From: CAZHTS01 sp964535315
Lineage (GTDB): Bacteria > Chloroflexota > Anaerolineae > Anaerolineales > Anaerolineaceae
Assembly (NCBI GenBank): GCA_964535315.1
Contig: CAZHTS010000043.1
Span: forward strand, 1-39,857
Reading direction: 5' to 3'
DNA length: 39,857 nt
In this document: piece after piece, positions 1-6,806 of the stretch
How positions within the stretch are numbered: position 1 is the first letter of the stretch
Layout of the letters: every line of letters starts with the position of its first letter
Notes under the pieces: model-generated
The model's database searches: none
Told to the model about the DNA's origin: nothing
What the model saw: the letters and a program-made list of their open reading frames with translations, nothing else
Program-made: the position numbers and the translations under genes

Positions 1-41
1 TCCTGTCCGCTCACCATGATACAATCGACGCAACCGATTCT

Positions 42-890
42 ATGATCCGCCGTCCCCAACCGCCGGCTCCACCGCCGGTCCCACCCACGCTGTACGCCCG
101 CATCGACAACCACCCCTCCTGGCCGGTGGTCTGCCAGTTGCTGCAATTCCGTTCGCTGGCATTTGGCCTGCTCTTCCTGCTCTACCTGTACTATTTACAG
201 CCCGTGTTCCTGGAACACATGGTGGAACTCTATCACACCCGGCAGGGCAACTGGCTGATCGGCGTGCTCTTGATTCTGGTCCACCCGTTGGAACTGCTGG
301 GCTTTTTCTATAAACTCCCCGCCCTGCGCGAACGCATCCGCCGCCAGCCGGAACCCTGGCCGGGCGGTTTTGCGCTGGTCGGCCTGGGAACGATGCTGCG
401 CATCGGGATGAGTATGTTTGTCGTCTTCTACAGTCTGCCGGCGTTGGGGCTGGATTCTCAAGACAGCGGCCTGTGCAACGGCCTGCTGATCTTTGGGCTC
501 GGCTTTTTATTGCTGATCAAAGAGGCGATCATCATCACCCCCTTCTACGAAAAAGAAAAAACGCTCGCCATGCCGTCTGTCGAACTCTTTTCGGCTCGCG
601 TGCAGATCGAAGAAACCCTGGGCGAACTGCTGTTGAGCGTATGCAGTATGACCCTCTTTACCCTGACCTGGGATCTGCTCGTACTGACCGTTCCGGCCAT
701 CGAGGCCGAACATTATGTCAGCAGTCTCCTCGGGGCAGTCATGATCTACAGCGCAGCCTATCTGTACAGCCGGCTGGTTTTCGCCGCCGAAGAATGGCTT
801 ACCCGCCAGAAGGTCTTCAACCGCATCCTGTCGCTGCTCATTTATCTGGGGATAATGTACCTGGTGATCAGCCGCATGCCGGTGCAATAA
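42..890 (+). CDS. Polytopic membrane protein of unknown function
   Basis: I do not recognise a family for this 282-residue protein. It opens with a short proline-rich stretch (residues 2-15), then has about six hydrophobic segments, roughly residues 40-60, 72-90, 110-130, 143-165, 195-225 and 225-280, separated by charged loops. No cysteine pair, metal motif or nucleotide-binding loop is visible. The ATG at 42 has no Shine-Dalgarno, but an extended -10 like element (TGATACAAT, 17-25) would give a very short leader, so near-leaderless expression is possible. The next gene follows on the same strand after a 100-base gap with its own AT-rich promoter region, so the two need not be co-transcribed. 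An integral-membrane role is all that can be supported. Confidence 0.75.
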   Translation: MIRRPQPPAPPPVPPTLYARIDNHPSWPVVCQLLQFRSLAFGLLFLLYLYYLQPVFLEHMVELYHTRQGNWLIGVLLILVHPLELLGFFYKLPALRERIRRQPEPWPGGFALVGLGTMLRIGMSMFVVFYSLPALGLDSQDSGLCNGLLIFGLGFLLLIKEAIIITPFYEKEKTLAMPSVELFSARVQIEETLGELLLSVCSMTLFTLTWDLLVLTVPAIEAEHYVSSLLGAVMIYSAAYLYSRLVFAAEEWLTRQKVFNRILSLLIYLGIMYLVISRMPVQ

Positions 891-926
891 AACCACCTGA
901 ACCTGATACAAAACATATACTTTTCA

Positions 927-945
927 TATAATCTTTGTCTATAAT
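927..945 (+). promoter_or_regulatory. Two overlapping TATAAT -10 candidates upstream of the M50 protease
   Basis: TATAAT occurs at 927-932 and again at 940-945, in an AT-rich gap before the protease start at 993. No good -35 hexamer lies 16-18 bases upstream of either copy, so the assignment rests on the -10 boxes and position. A Shine-Dalgarno (GGAGAG) sits just before the ATG at 993. Confidence 0.4.
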
Positions 946-992
946 GATCGTAACAGGAGATCAAACGAACGAGAATAGACGGAGAGAAGCTT

Positions 993-2099
993 ATGAAATG
1001 GTCACTCAAAATAGCCCGGGTTGCCGGCATCGATGTATACGTGCACACCACCTTCTGGCTGCTGGTGGCCTGGGTCGCAATTACTTACTGGTTGAACGGC
1101 AATGGTCTGGCAACGATGATCGAAGGTGTCGCCTTCTTGCTGGCCCTGTTTGCCAGCGTACTGCTACACGAATTCGGTCACGCCCTGACCGCCCGGCGCT
1201 ACGGCATCCAGACCCGCGACATCACCCTGCTGCCCATCGGCGGCGTCGCCAGGCTGGAACGGATGCCCGACAAACCGTTGCAGGAATTGTGGGTCGCCCT
1301 GGCCGGGCCGGCGGTCAATCTGGTCATCGCCGCCGTGCTGCTGGTCGGGCTGCTGCTCGCTCAGGCGCTGCAACCGCTGGCGCAGCTCTCACTGACCGGC
1401 GGCAACTTCTTTGAGCGCCTGCTGATCGCCAACCTCTCTCTGCTGCTCTTCAACCTCATCCCGGCCTTCCCCATGGACGGCGGGCGCGTGGTGCGAGCGC
1501 TGTTGGCCACCCGCCTGGAATACACACGGGCAACCCAGATCGCCGCCACACTGGGCCAGGGTCTGGCGCTGTTGATGGGTTTCTTTGGACTGTTCAACAA
1601 CCCGGCGCTGCTGTTCATCGCCTTGTTTGTGTGGATCGGGGCGGCGCAGGAGGCCAGCCTGGTGCAGGTCAAATCGGCGTTGAGCGGTATCCCTGTCAGC
1701 CGGGCAATGCTCACCGACTTTCATACCCTGGTCCCCACCGATCCGCTCAGCCGGGCCGTGCAATTGGTATTGAGCGGCTCCCAGCAGGATTTCCCGGTGG
1801 TCGCCGGTCAGAAAGTAGTCGGCATCCTCAGCCGTGACGACCTGCTGCGGGCGCTAATCGAAAATAACGAGACACTGTTCGTCTCATACGTGATGCGCAA
1901 GCAGTTTCAAACCGTCGACCCGGCCCAGATGTTGGACAGCGTCTCACTTCATATCCAGGAAAGCGGGCAAAGCATCCTGCCGGTCGAACAAAACGGCGTG
2001 CTAATGGGGCTGATCACCCTCGAAAACCTGGGAGAGTTCATGATGATCCAGAACGCCCTGCGCGCCCGGCAGATGCGCAAGGCCTATCAGATGGAATAA
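993..2099 (+). CDS. Site-2 protease family (M50) zinc metalloprotease with CBS domains
   Basis: Membrane-embedded zinc protease of the S2P/M50 type that cuts substrates within the membrane, in this subfamily possibly under control of its CBS domains. The zinc motif HEFGH is at residues 59-63 in a hydrophobic helix, and the second metal motif (FPMDGGR) is near residue 160. Further transmembrane segments lie between and after them. Residues about 232-360 form a pair of CBS domains, which in the family bind adenosyl nucleotides. At 368 residues the length fits the short bacterial S2P-CBS group. The ATG at 993 has a GGAGAG Shine-Dalgarno. It converges on the large beta-CASP gene with only 13 bases between stop codons. 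The natural substrate cannot be told from the context. Confidence 0.9.
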   Translation: MKWSLKIARVAGIDVYVHTTFWLLVAWVAITYWLNGNGLATMIEGVAFLLALFASVLLHEFGHALTARRYGIQTRDITLLPIGGVARLERMPDKPLQELWVALAGPAVNLVIAAVLLVGLLLAQALQPLAQLSLTGGNFFERLLIANLSLLLFNLIPAFPMDGGRVVRALLATRLEYTRATQIAATLGQGLALLMGFFGLFNNPALLFIALFVWIGAAQEASLVQVKSALSGIPVSRAMLTDFHTLVPTDPLSRAVQLVLSGSQQDFPVVAGQKVVGILSRDDLLRALIENNETLFVSYVMRKQFQTVDPAQMLDSVSLHIQESGQSILPVEQNGVLMGLITLENLGEFMMIQNALRARQMRKAYQME

Positions 2100-2112
2100 G
2101 CGCCGCCGGCGC

Positions 2113-5088
2113 TCACGCGATGATCGCCGGCACCTGCTCCAGCCCGAGTTCCTCGGCGGCGCGCAGGCGATACAATCCATCCAACAAAAGATAACCGTCT
2201 TCCACCCGCCGCAGTTGCAGCGGCGGGTTTATTTCTCCCATGCGGCGAATGCGTTCGACCGCCTTCGTCACTTTGACGGGGTCCAGCGCCATCTCACGCT
2301 GGAAACGGCGCAGACGGATGCGCCCGCGCGGCACCATGACCACGTCCCCGGCCGGGGCGGGCAGCCGGGCCGGCGCCGCAGCGGCTGGCGGGGCGCCCAC
2401 CATCAGGCGGAAACCGGTGCGCTCCTCAAATTCTTCTTCCAACTGCGCCCGGCGGTCTTCGTCCAGCGCCTCGACCAGCGTCACCGTCACCTCGCCGCGT
2501 TCCAGATAGACCCCCGGCCCCTTGCGCAGGTTCAGACCGGCGCGTCCCAGCAGCCCCTGCACCACCTCAAGGATGGCGCCCTGGTTGGCCTGCGGGTTAA
2601 CGCTCAGCGCCCAGCCGGTCTGGCGCGCCAGTTCGTCGATCTGCGCCCGGTACCGTTCGCCCACCTGCGGCGAAATAAACGACAGGACGATCTCGCTGCC
2701 CTTCAGGCTGGTGCGGTACAACGTGCTGCCCTCCAGCGCCGCCCGCACGAAGGCGTAGGCGGCGTTGATCTCCATCTGCCCGCCCGCCGCCGCGGCGCCA
2801 ACCGGCGGCGGGGCCACCGGCGCCTGGGCGGCGGACAGAGTGACGGCCAGAGCAAAACCGCTTTCGTCCTCAAACTGCCGCTGCGCTGCCTCCAACGCAA
2901 CAGCAGAGGCCCCCGCCACAGTGACGGCCACCCGGCGTTCCTGGCGGTGCAGGGCCGGGCCCTTAACAATGCGCACGCCCGGCGGCAGCACTTCCTGCGC
3001 CAGCGCAAACAAAGCGCCCTGGTTGGCCTCCGAAGCAAGTTCCACCCGCCAGCCGCTGGCTGCCTCCAGGGCAGCGATCTCGGCGGCATAGCGCCGGCGC
3101 GCCACGTCGGGGAAGTCAAAAGTCAGTTGCAGCACGTGCTGGTCGAGACGATAACCGCTGCGCCGCAGTCGGGCCGCCTTGGGGAAATGCGCGTTGGCCA
3201 GCGCCAGGGCCTGGTTGGGTTCCAGGCGCGCCGCCGGCTCCCCGGCCGGAGAAAGCAGGTCGGATTCGGCCGGGCGCTGCGCGCCCAATATCGCCAGCAA
3301 ATCCTCGGGCCAGGCGCGCTCGCTCTCACCCGTCTCGTCCTCCACCCAGAAGTAATCCCGCGCCAGCGCCGTGCAAAGCGCCAGGCGTGCCGCCCCGCCG
3401 GCGGCGCGCAGCCGGACCCATTGACCGGGCAGGCCGCCCAGCTCGGCCAGCCGCGCCCGGCGTTGTTGGGTGATCTCCACCTGCGCCGGTGGGCGGGCGC
3501 GATACAGGGCGGGGCGGCGGGTGTCCGCAATAAAATATAAATCGTCGTCCGCCAGAGCGCTCGCCAGCGCCTCACATCCGGCGGCAGCAGCCCCCCCCCA
3601 CCAGGCTTGCGCCAGTTCGTCCAGGTGAAAATAACCGCCGGCCGGGGTACTGACCGCCTGCCACAGCGCGCCCACGTCCAACGCCCGCCCGCTTCCCAAC
3701 CCTACCGCACTCCGCAAGGGGGCGACAAAATCGAATTGCAGCGTCTGGCCCGCGGCGGGCAGGTGTACGCTGCGCCGGCGGGCCTGCAGGGCCGCCGCCA
3801 GGCTGGCGCGCGCCGGCTCGTCGCCGTGCACCAGTACCACCTGGGCCGGGTTGAGCGTCTCGACCATGCTGAGTAACTGGCCTTCGTCGGCGTGGGCCGA
3901 GAGCGAATAGGCGCCCAGCCGGCACTGCACGTCGACCTTATCTTTGCCCAGCCACAACGCGCCGCGACCGCGTTCGGCCATCTCCTGCAACCGCCGGCCC
4001 GGCGACTCCTCGTCCTGGTAACCGGTTAGAAGAATGGCGTGCTGTGGTTGACCGGCCAGGGCGCGGGCATAAGCCAGCGCCGGCCCGCCCGCCAGCATGC
4101 CCGAACTGGAAACAATCACCGCCGGGCCGGGCTGCCAGAGCAGCGCGTTGCGCTGCTCGCCGCTCTGCACCGCCTGGATCGCCCCACCGAAGAAAGCCGC
4201 CCCGCGCTCCTGAAAGGCCAGCGGCAGGTCGCCGGCAAACGCGGTGTACACCTGACACACGGCGCGCACCATCCCATCGGCCCACACCGGCGCCGCCGCC
4301 AGTTCGCCGCGGCGCTGCGCCTCGGCCAGGATGAGCAGCAGTTCCTGCGCCCGGCCCAACGCAAAAGCCGGCACCAGCACCTTGCCGCCCGCCGCCGTAA
4401 CCTGCTGCACCACTTCGAGCATACGCCGTTCCTGGGCCAGCCGGTTGGCGTGCAGACGGCCACCGTACGTGCTTTCGAGCACCAGCACGTCGGGGGTAAA
4501 GGCGGGCAGTTTCGCCCCACCCACCGTACGCTGCGGCGAGAAAGACACGTCGCCGCTGACCAGCACCCGGCCTTCGTCGCTTTCTAACCCGGCCATCGCC
4601 GCCCCGGCGATGTGCCCGGCAGGGTAAAAGGTCAGCGCCAGGCCCTCCCCCAACGGGAAACGCTCCTGGAAGGGCAGCGGCGTAAACGCCGCCATCAGGC
4701 GCTGCACCGCCACATCGTCGAACAGGGGCAGTTCACCCTCTTCCTCCAGGCGGGTCTGCATGATGCGGCGTGCATCCTGGTGCAGCACGCGCGTCAACGC
4801 CGCCGTGGCCGGTGTGGCATAGACCGGGATGTGCGGGTAACGTTCCAACACCAGTTCTAGCGCCCCGCTATGATCGGTATGAGCGTGCGTCAGCACCAGC
4901 GCATCCACACCACCGGCCTGATCCAACAGGCTCAGGTCGGGCAACTGGTCGCCGCTCAACCCATACCGTGCTTTTGGCGAGGGGCGAATGCCACAATCCA
5001 CCAGCACCCGCCGCCCGCCCATCTCAACCAGGACGCCGCTGGCGCCCACTTCGTCGGCCCCACCCAAAAAGGTCAGTTTCATAGGCAT
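2113..5088 (-). CDS. Very long beta-CASP metallo-beta-lactamase protein with duplicated domain and ParB-like tail
   Basis: About 991 residues, roughly double the usual size of the RNase J / CPSF-like family. The N-terminal 460 residues are a complete metallo-beta-lactamase plus beta-CASP unit: start MKLTFLGGADEVG, zinc motif THAHTDHSG near residue 70, later GHIAGA, SGDVSF, SSSGML, SAHADEGQL and the final HGDEPA. This predicts a two-zinc nuclease acting on RNA. Next comes a linker region. Residues about 640-755 and 770-895 are two copies of one domain; both contain a W(R/A)-(V/L)-S/N-ANQGA core followed by a (V/L)xxxGP(A/G) stretch, so they arose by duplication. The last 70 residues (RGRIRLRRF, LLLDGLYRLRAAEELG, VPAI) look like a ParB/sulfiredoxin-type N-terminal domain. 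ATG at 5088 is preferred to an upstream TTG at 5106; ATG at 5082 is also possible. It lies 24 bases after the truncated TetR gene. Confidence 0.85.
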   Translation of the reverse strand: MPMKLTFLGGADEVGASGVLVEMGGRRVLVDCGIRPSPKARYGLSGDQLPDLSLLDQAGGVDALVLTHAHTDHSGALELVLERYPHIPVYATPATAALTRVLHQDARRIMQTRLEEEGELPLFDDVAVQRLMAAFTPLPFQERFPLGEGLALTFYPAGHIAGAAMAGLESDEGRVLVSGDVSFSPQRTVGGAKLPAFTPDVLVLESTYGGRLHANRLAQERRMLEVVQQVTAAGGKVLVPAFALGRAQELLLILAEAQRRGELAAAPVWADGMVRAVCQVYTAFAGDLPLAFQERGAAFFGGAIQAVQSGEQRNALLWQPGPAVIVSSSGMLAGGPALAYARALAGQPQHAILLTGYQDEESPGRRLQEMAERGRGALWLGKDKVDVQCRLGAYSLSAHADEGQLLSMVETLNPAQVVLVHGDEPARASLAAALQARRRSVHLPAAGQTLQFDFVAPLRSAVGLGSGRALDVGALWQAVSTPAGGYFHLDELAQAWWGGAAAAGCEALASALADDDLYFIADTRRPALYRARPPAQVEITQQRRARLAELGGLPGQWVRLRAAGGAARLALCTALARDYFWVEDETGESERAWPEDLLAILGAQRPAESDLLSPAGEPAARLEPNQALALANAHFPKAARLRRSGYRLDQHVLQLTFDFPDVARRRYAAEIAALEAASGWRVELASEANQGALFALAQEVLPPGVRIVKGPALHRQERRVAVTVAGASAVALEAAQRQFEDESGFALAVTLSAAQAPVAPPPVGAAAAGGQMEINAAYAFVRAALEGSTLYRTSLKGSEIVLSFISPQVGERYRAQIDELARQTGWALSVNPQANQGAILEVVQGLLGRAGLNLRKGPGVYLERGEVTVTLVEALDEDRRAQLEEEFEERTGFRLMVGAPPAAAAPARLPAPAGDVVMVPRGRIRLRRFQREMALDPVKVTKAVERIRRMGEINPPLQLRRVEDGYLLLDGLYRLRAAEELGLEQVPAIIA

Positions 5089-5112
5089 ATTATACCCGTG
5101 GTGCAATCAAAT

Positions 5113-5580
5113 CTACCTGCACCCTTCCAACCCCAGCACCGCCCGCGCCCCAGGGGTAACGAGCCGCTCAACCAGTTCGGCCATCTCTTCGGGCGGATAA
5201 GGCATCTTGTTCTCCGCCCACCACTTGAGCATCGTCGCCAGCGTCCCGGCCATGTACTGCGCCACCACCGGGATGGGTAGGGCCGGCGCCTGGCCGGGCG
5301 GCAAGAGGGCTTGCAGGCGTTCCTCCAACTGCTTGCGCCAGAATTCCTGGCCCTTCTCTACGAACAAATCCATGTCGCCGCCGCGCACCAGCGCCCGGTA
5401 CAGATGCTGGTTTTCCTGAACGTGCTGGAATAACGCCCGCCCCGGCAGCAGACGTTGAGAAGTATCGTCCGGGTGCGCCAGGGTATGGCTCAACATCTCC
5501 AGTACGTGCGTCCAACTGCTGACCGCCAGGTCATCCTTGTCCTGGTAGTGGGCGTAAAACGTAAATTGACGGGCCTGCAC
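5113..5580 (-). pseudogene. TetR-family regulator lacking its N-terminal DNA-binding part
   Basis: The frame reads as the C-terminal 145 or so residues of a TetR regulator. It begins at the very end of the helix-turn-helix, with the family hallmark TFYAHYQDKDDL at residues 7-18, followed by the all-alpha ligand-binding domain and a C-terminal helix of the AefR/YfiR kind. A full TetR protein would have about 45 residues before this hallmark. Here the frame meets a stop at 5596-5598, so the first two helices and most of the recognition helix are missing. A GTG at 5580 could still start a 155-residue polypeptide, but it could not bind DNA in the usual way. The break coincides with the start of an unrelated plus-strand gene tail, which suggests a deletion or an assembly join. 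Confidence 0.75.
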
Positions 5581-5582
5581 GC

Positions 5583-5792
5583 TCTTTTTATACTTTTATC
5601 GAACAATATATCCAATTCGGCGTCACGTTTTTCGAAGCGCCGCTGCGTTTTGCCCTTTCGCCCTGGGGCATGGCGGCATGGTTCGCCCTGGCGATCCTCT
5701 TTGCCGCCCTGGCCGTTGTACTCGTCGTGGCATTGGGCTGTGCCCTCGGCGCCAGCGTGCCGGGCGTCTTACAGGCCCACATGGCCAGATAA
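5583..5792 (+). pseudogene. C-terminal tail of a plus-strand membrane protein, possibly an FtsX/MacB-type permease
   Basis: Reading plus, a frame with no start of its own runs to a TAA at 5790. It encodes an amphipathic stretch (YIQFGVTFFEAPLRF), then a long hydrophobic segment with PWG and WFALAIL, and ends VPGVLQAHMAR. The pattern of a PxRFxLSPxG start followed by a transmembrane helix resembles the last helix of FtsX-like permeases, but the match is weak and the end diverges. The frame abuts the truncated TetR gene on the other strand, so both are cut at about the same point. The fragment lies just upstream of an intact ABC transporter pair. Confidence 0.45.
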
Positions 5793-5907
5793 ATCCAACA
5801 CTGCACCACCCTCACAGAGAAAGATCCAGAATGGGGGATTGCATTACCACCCTGTTAGAGTTACCTGGCTTTCTCGTCACTGACCGGGCGTTGATGAGCA
5901 GGGAAGC

Positions 5908-5941
5908 GCCTCTCACACTGGCTGTTACCGGTGTGAGAGGC
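5908..5941. repeat. 11-bp perfect inverted repeat upstream of the ABC operon promoter
   Basis: GCCTCTCACAC (5908-5918) and GTGTGAGAGGC (5931-5941) are perfect complements around a 12-base loop. The repeat lies 10 bases upstream of the -35 box at 5951. There is no T-run after it, so it is a poor intrinsic terminator. Its position would suit an upstream operator or a terminator for the debris gene. It sits within a stretch without an intact gene (5581-6037). Confidence 0.6.
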
Positions 5942-5950
5942 CGGGCGTTA

Positions 5951-5979
5951 TTGACAAAGCCCCTAAAGGGACGTATAGT
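5951..5979 (+). promoter_or_regulatory. Strong sigma-70 type promoter for the MacB-like ABC operon
   Basis: A consensus -35 (TTGACA, 5951-5956) is followed after 17 bases by TATAGT (5974-5979). Transcription would start near 5986 and reach the ATPase ATG at 6038 after a short leader. This is one of the best promoter matches in the window. Confidence 0.75.
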
Positions 5980-6037
5980 GAGGATGCACAGGGTTGGCCT
6001 GTGCACTATCTATCGGTACGTTCAAGAGAAAGCACAC

Positions 6038-6781
6038 ATGGCGCTCATCCAGGCAGAAGACCTAACCAAGATCTACGGCAAAGGCGATACCGCCGTAACG
6101 GCGCTCAATCACGTCAACCTGAACGTGGAGACGGGCGAATTCGTGACCATCATGGGCCCCAGCGGCTGCGGCAAATCCACCCTGCTGCACCTGTTGGGCG
6201 GGCTGGATCGCCCCAGCAGCGGGCGCGTGCTGCTCGCCGGCCAGGCGATCACCGAGTTATCTGACGAGGAACTTACCCGGCTGCGCCGGCGTAAGATCGG
6301 CTTCGTGTTCCAGTTCTTCAACCTGATCCCGGTGCTCGACGCCACCGAAAACGCCGCCCTGGCCATCACCCTGGACGGGGCCGGCGCCGCCAGCGCCCGC
6401 CAGCGCGCCCAAACCTGGCTGCAAAAGGTCGGGCTGGGCGACCGCCTGCACAACCGCCCCGATCAACTCTCGGGCGGGCAGCAGCAGCGCGTGGCCGTGG
6501 CGCGCGCCCTGGCGGCCGAGCCGCAGCTGGTGCTGGCCGACGAACCGACCGGCAACCTCGACTCGCACTCCTCAGACGAAATCGCCGCCCTGCTGCGCCA
6601 GGTGGCCAACGAGTGGGGCCGGGCGGTGGTGATGGTCACCCACGATGCCCACGTCGCCTCCTACGCCGATCGCATCATCCTGCTCAAGGATGGCGTCATC
6701 CAGCTGGACGCCCGGCGAGACGGGCGCGAGCGCGCCGAAGAAGTGGATTGGGTATCGGCCCAGATACGTTCCGTCGCCTGA
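6038..6781 (+). CDS. ABC transporter ATP-binding protein, MacB/LolD type
   Basis: Cytoplasmic ATPase subunit of a type VII (mechanotransmission) ABC system, 247 residues. The Walker A loop GPSGCGKST is at about residues 40-48, the Q-loop is in FVFQFFNLIP near 93, the signature LSGGQQQRVAVARAL is near 144, Walker B plus catalytic glutamate (LVLADEP) near 164, the D-loop GNLDS follows, and the switch histidine is in VTHD near 200. The FQFFNLIP and DEPTGNLD sequences are typical of the LolD/MacB/FtsE group. ATG at 6038 is chosen because homology begins there and a purine-rich AAGAGAAAG lies upstream; the frame stays open further upstream only through non-homologous sequence. The permease gene starts 25 bases downstream, so the two form a transcription unit. 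Confidence 0.95.
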   Translation: MALIQAEDLTKIYGKGDTAVTALNHVNLNVETGEFVTIMGPSGCGKSTLLHLLGGLDRPSSGRVLLAGQAITELSDEELTRLRRRKIGFVFQFFNLIPVLDATENAALAITLDGAGAASARQRAQTWLQKVGLGDRLHNRPDQLSGGQQQRVAVARALAAEPQLVLADEPTGNLDSHSSDEIAALLRQVANEWGRAVVMVTHDAHVASYADRIILLKDGVIQLDARRDGRERAEEVDWVSAQIRSVA

Positions 6782-6806
6782 AACGCTGGCCGGTAGGACG
6801 GTGCCT

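Noticed and set aside
5831..6010. Short frame starting MGDCITTLLELPGF, reminiscent of the N-terminus of ISL3-type transposases
   Set aside because: Only about 14 residues resemble that start, no zinc-cysteine motif follows and no terminal repeats were found, so a transposon remnant cannot be supported.
6645..6806. Upstream extension of the permease frame into the ATPase gene
   Set aside because: The added residues have shadow composition and the conserved membrane anchor begins at ATG 6807.
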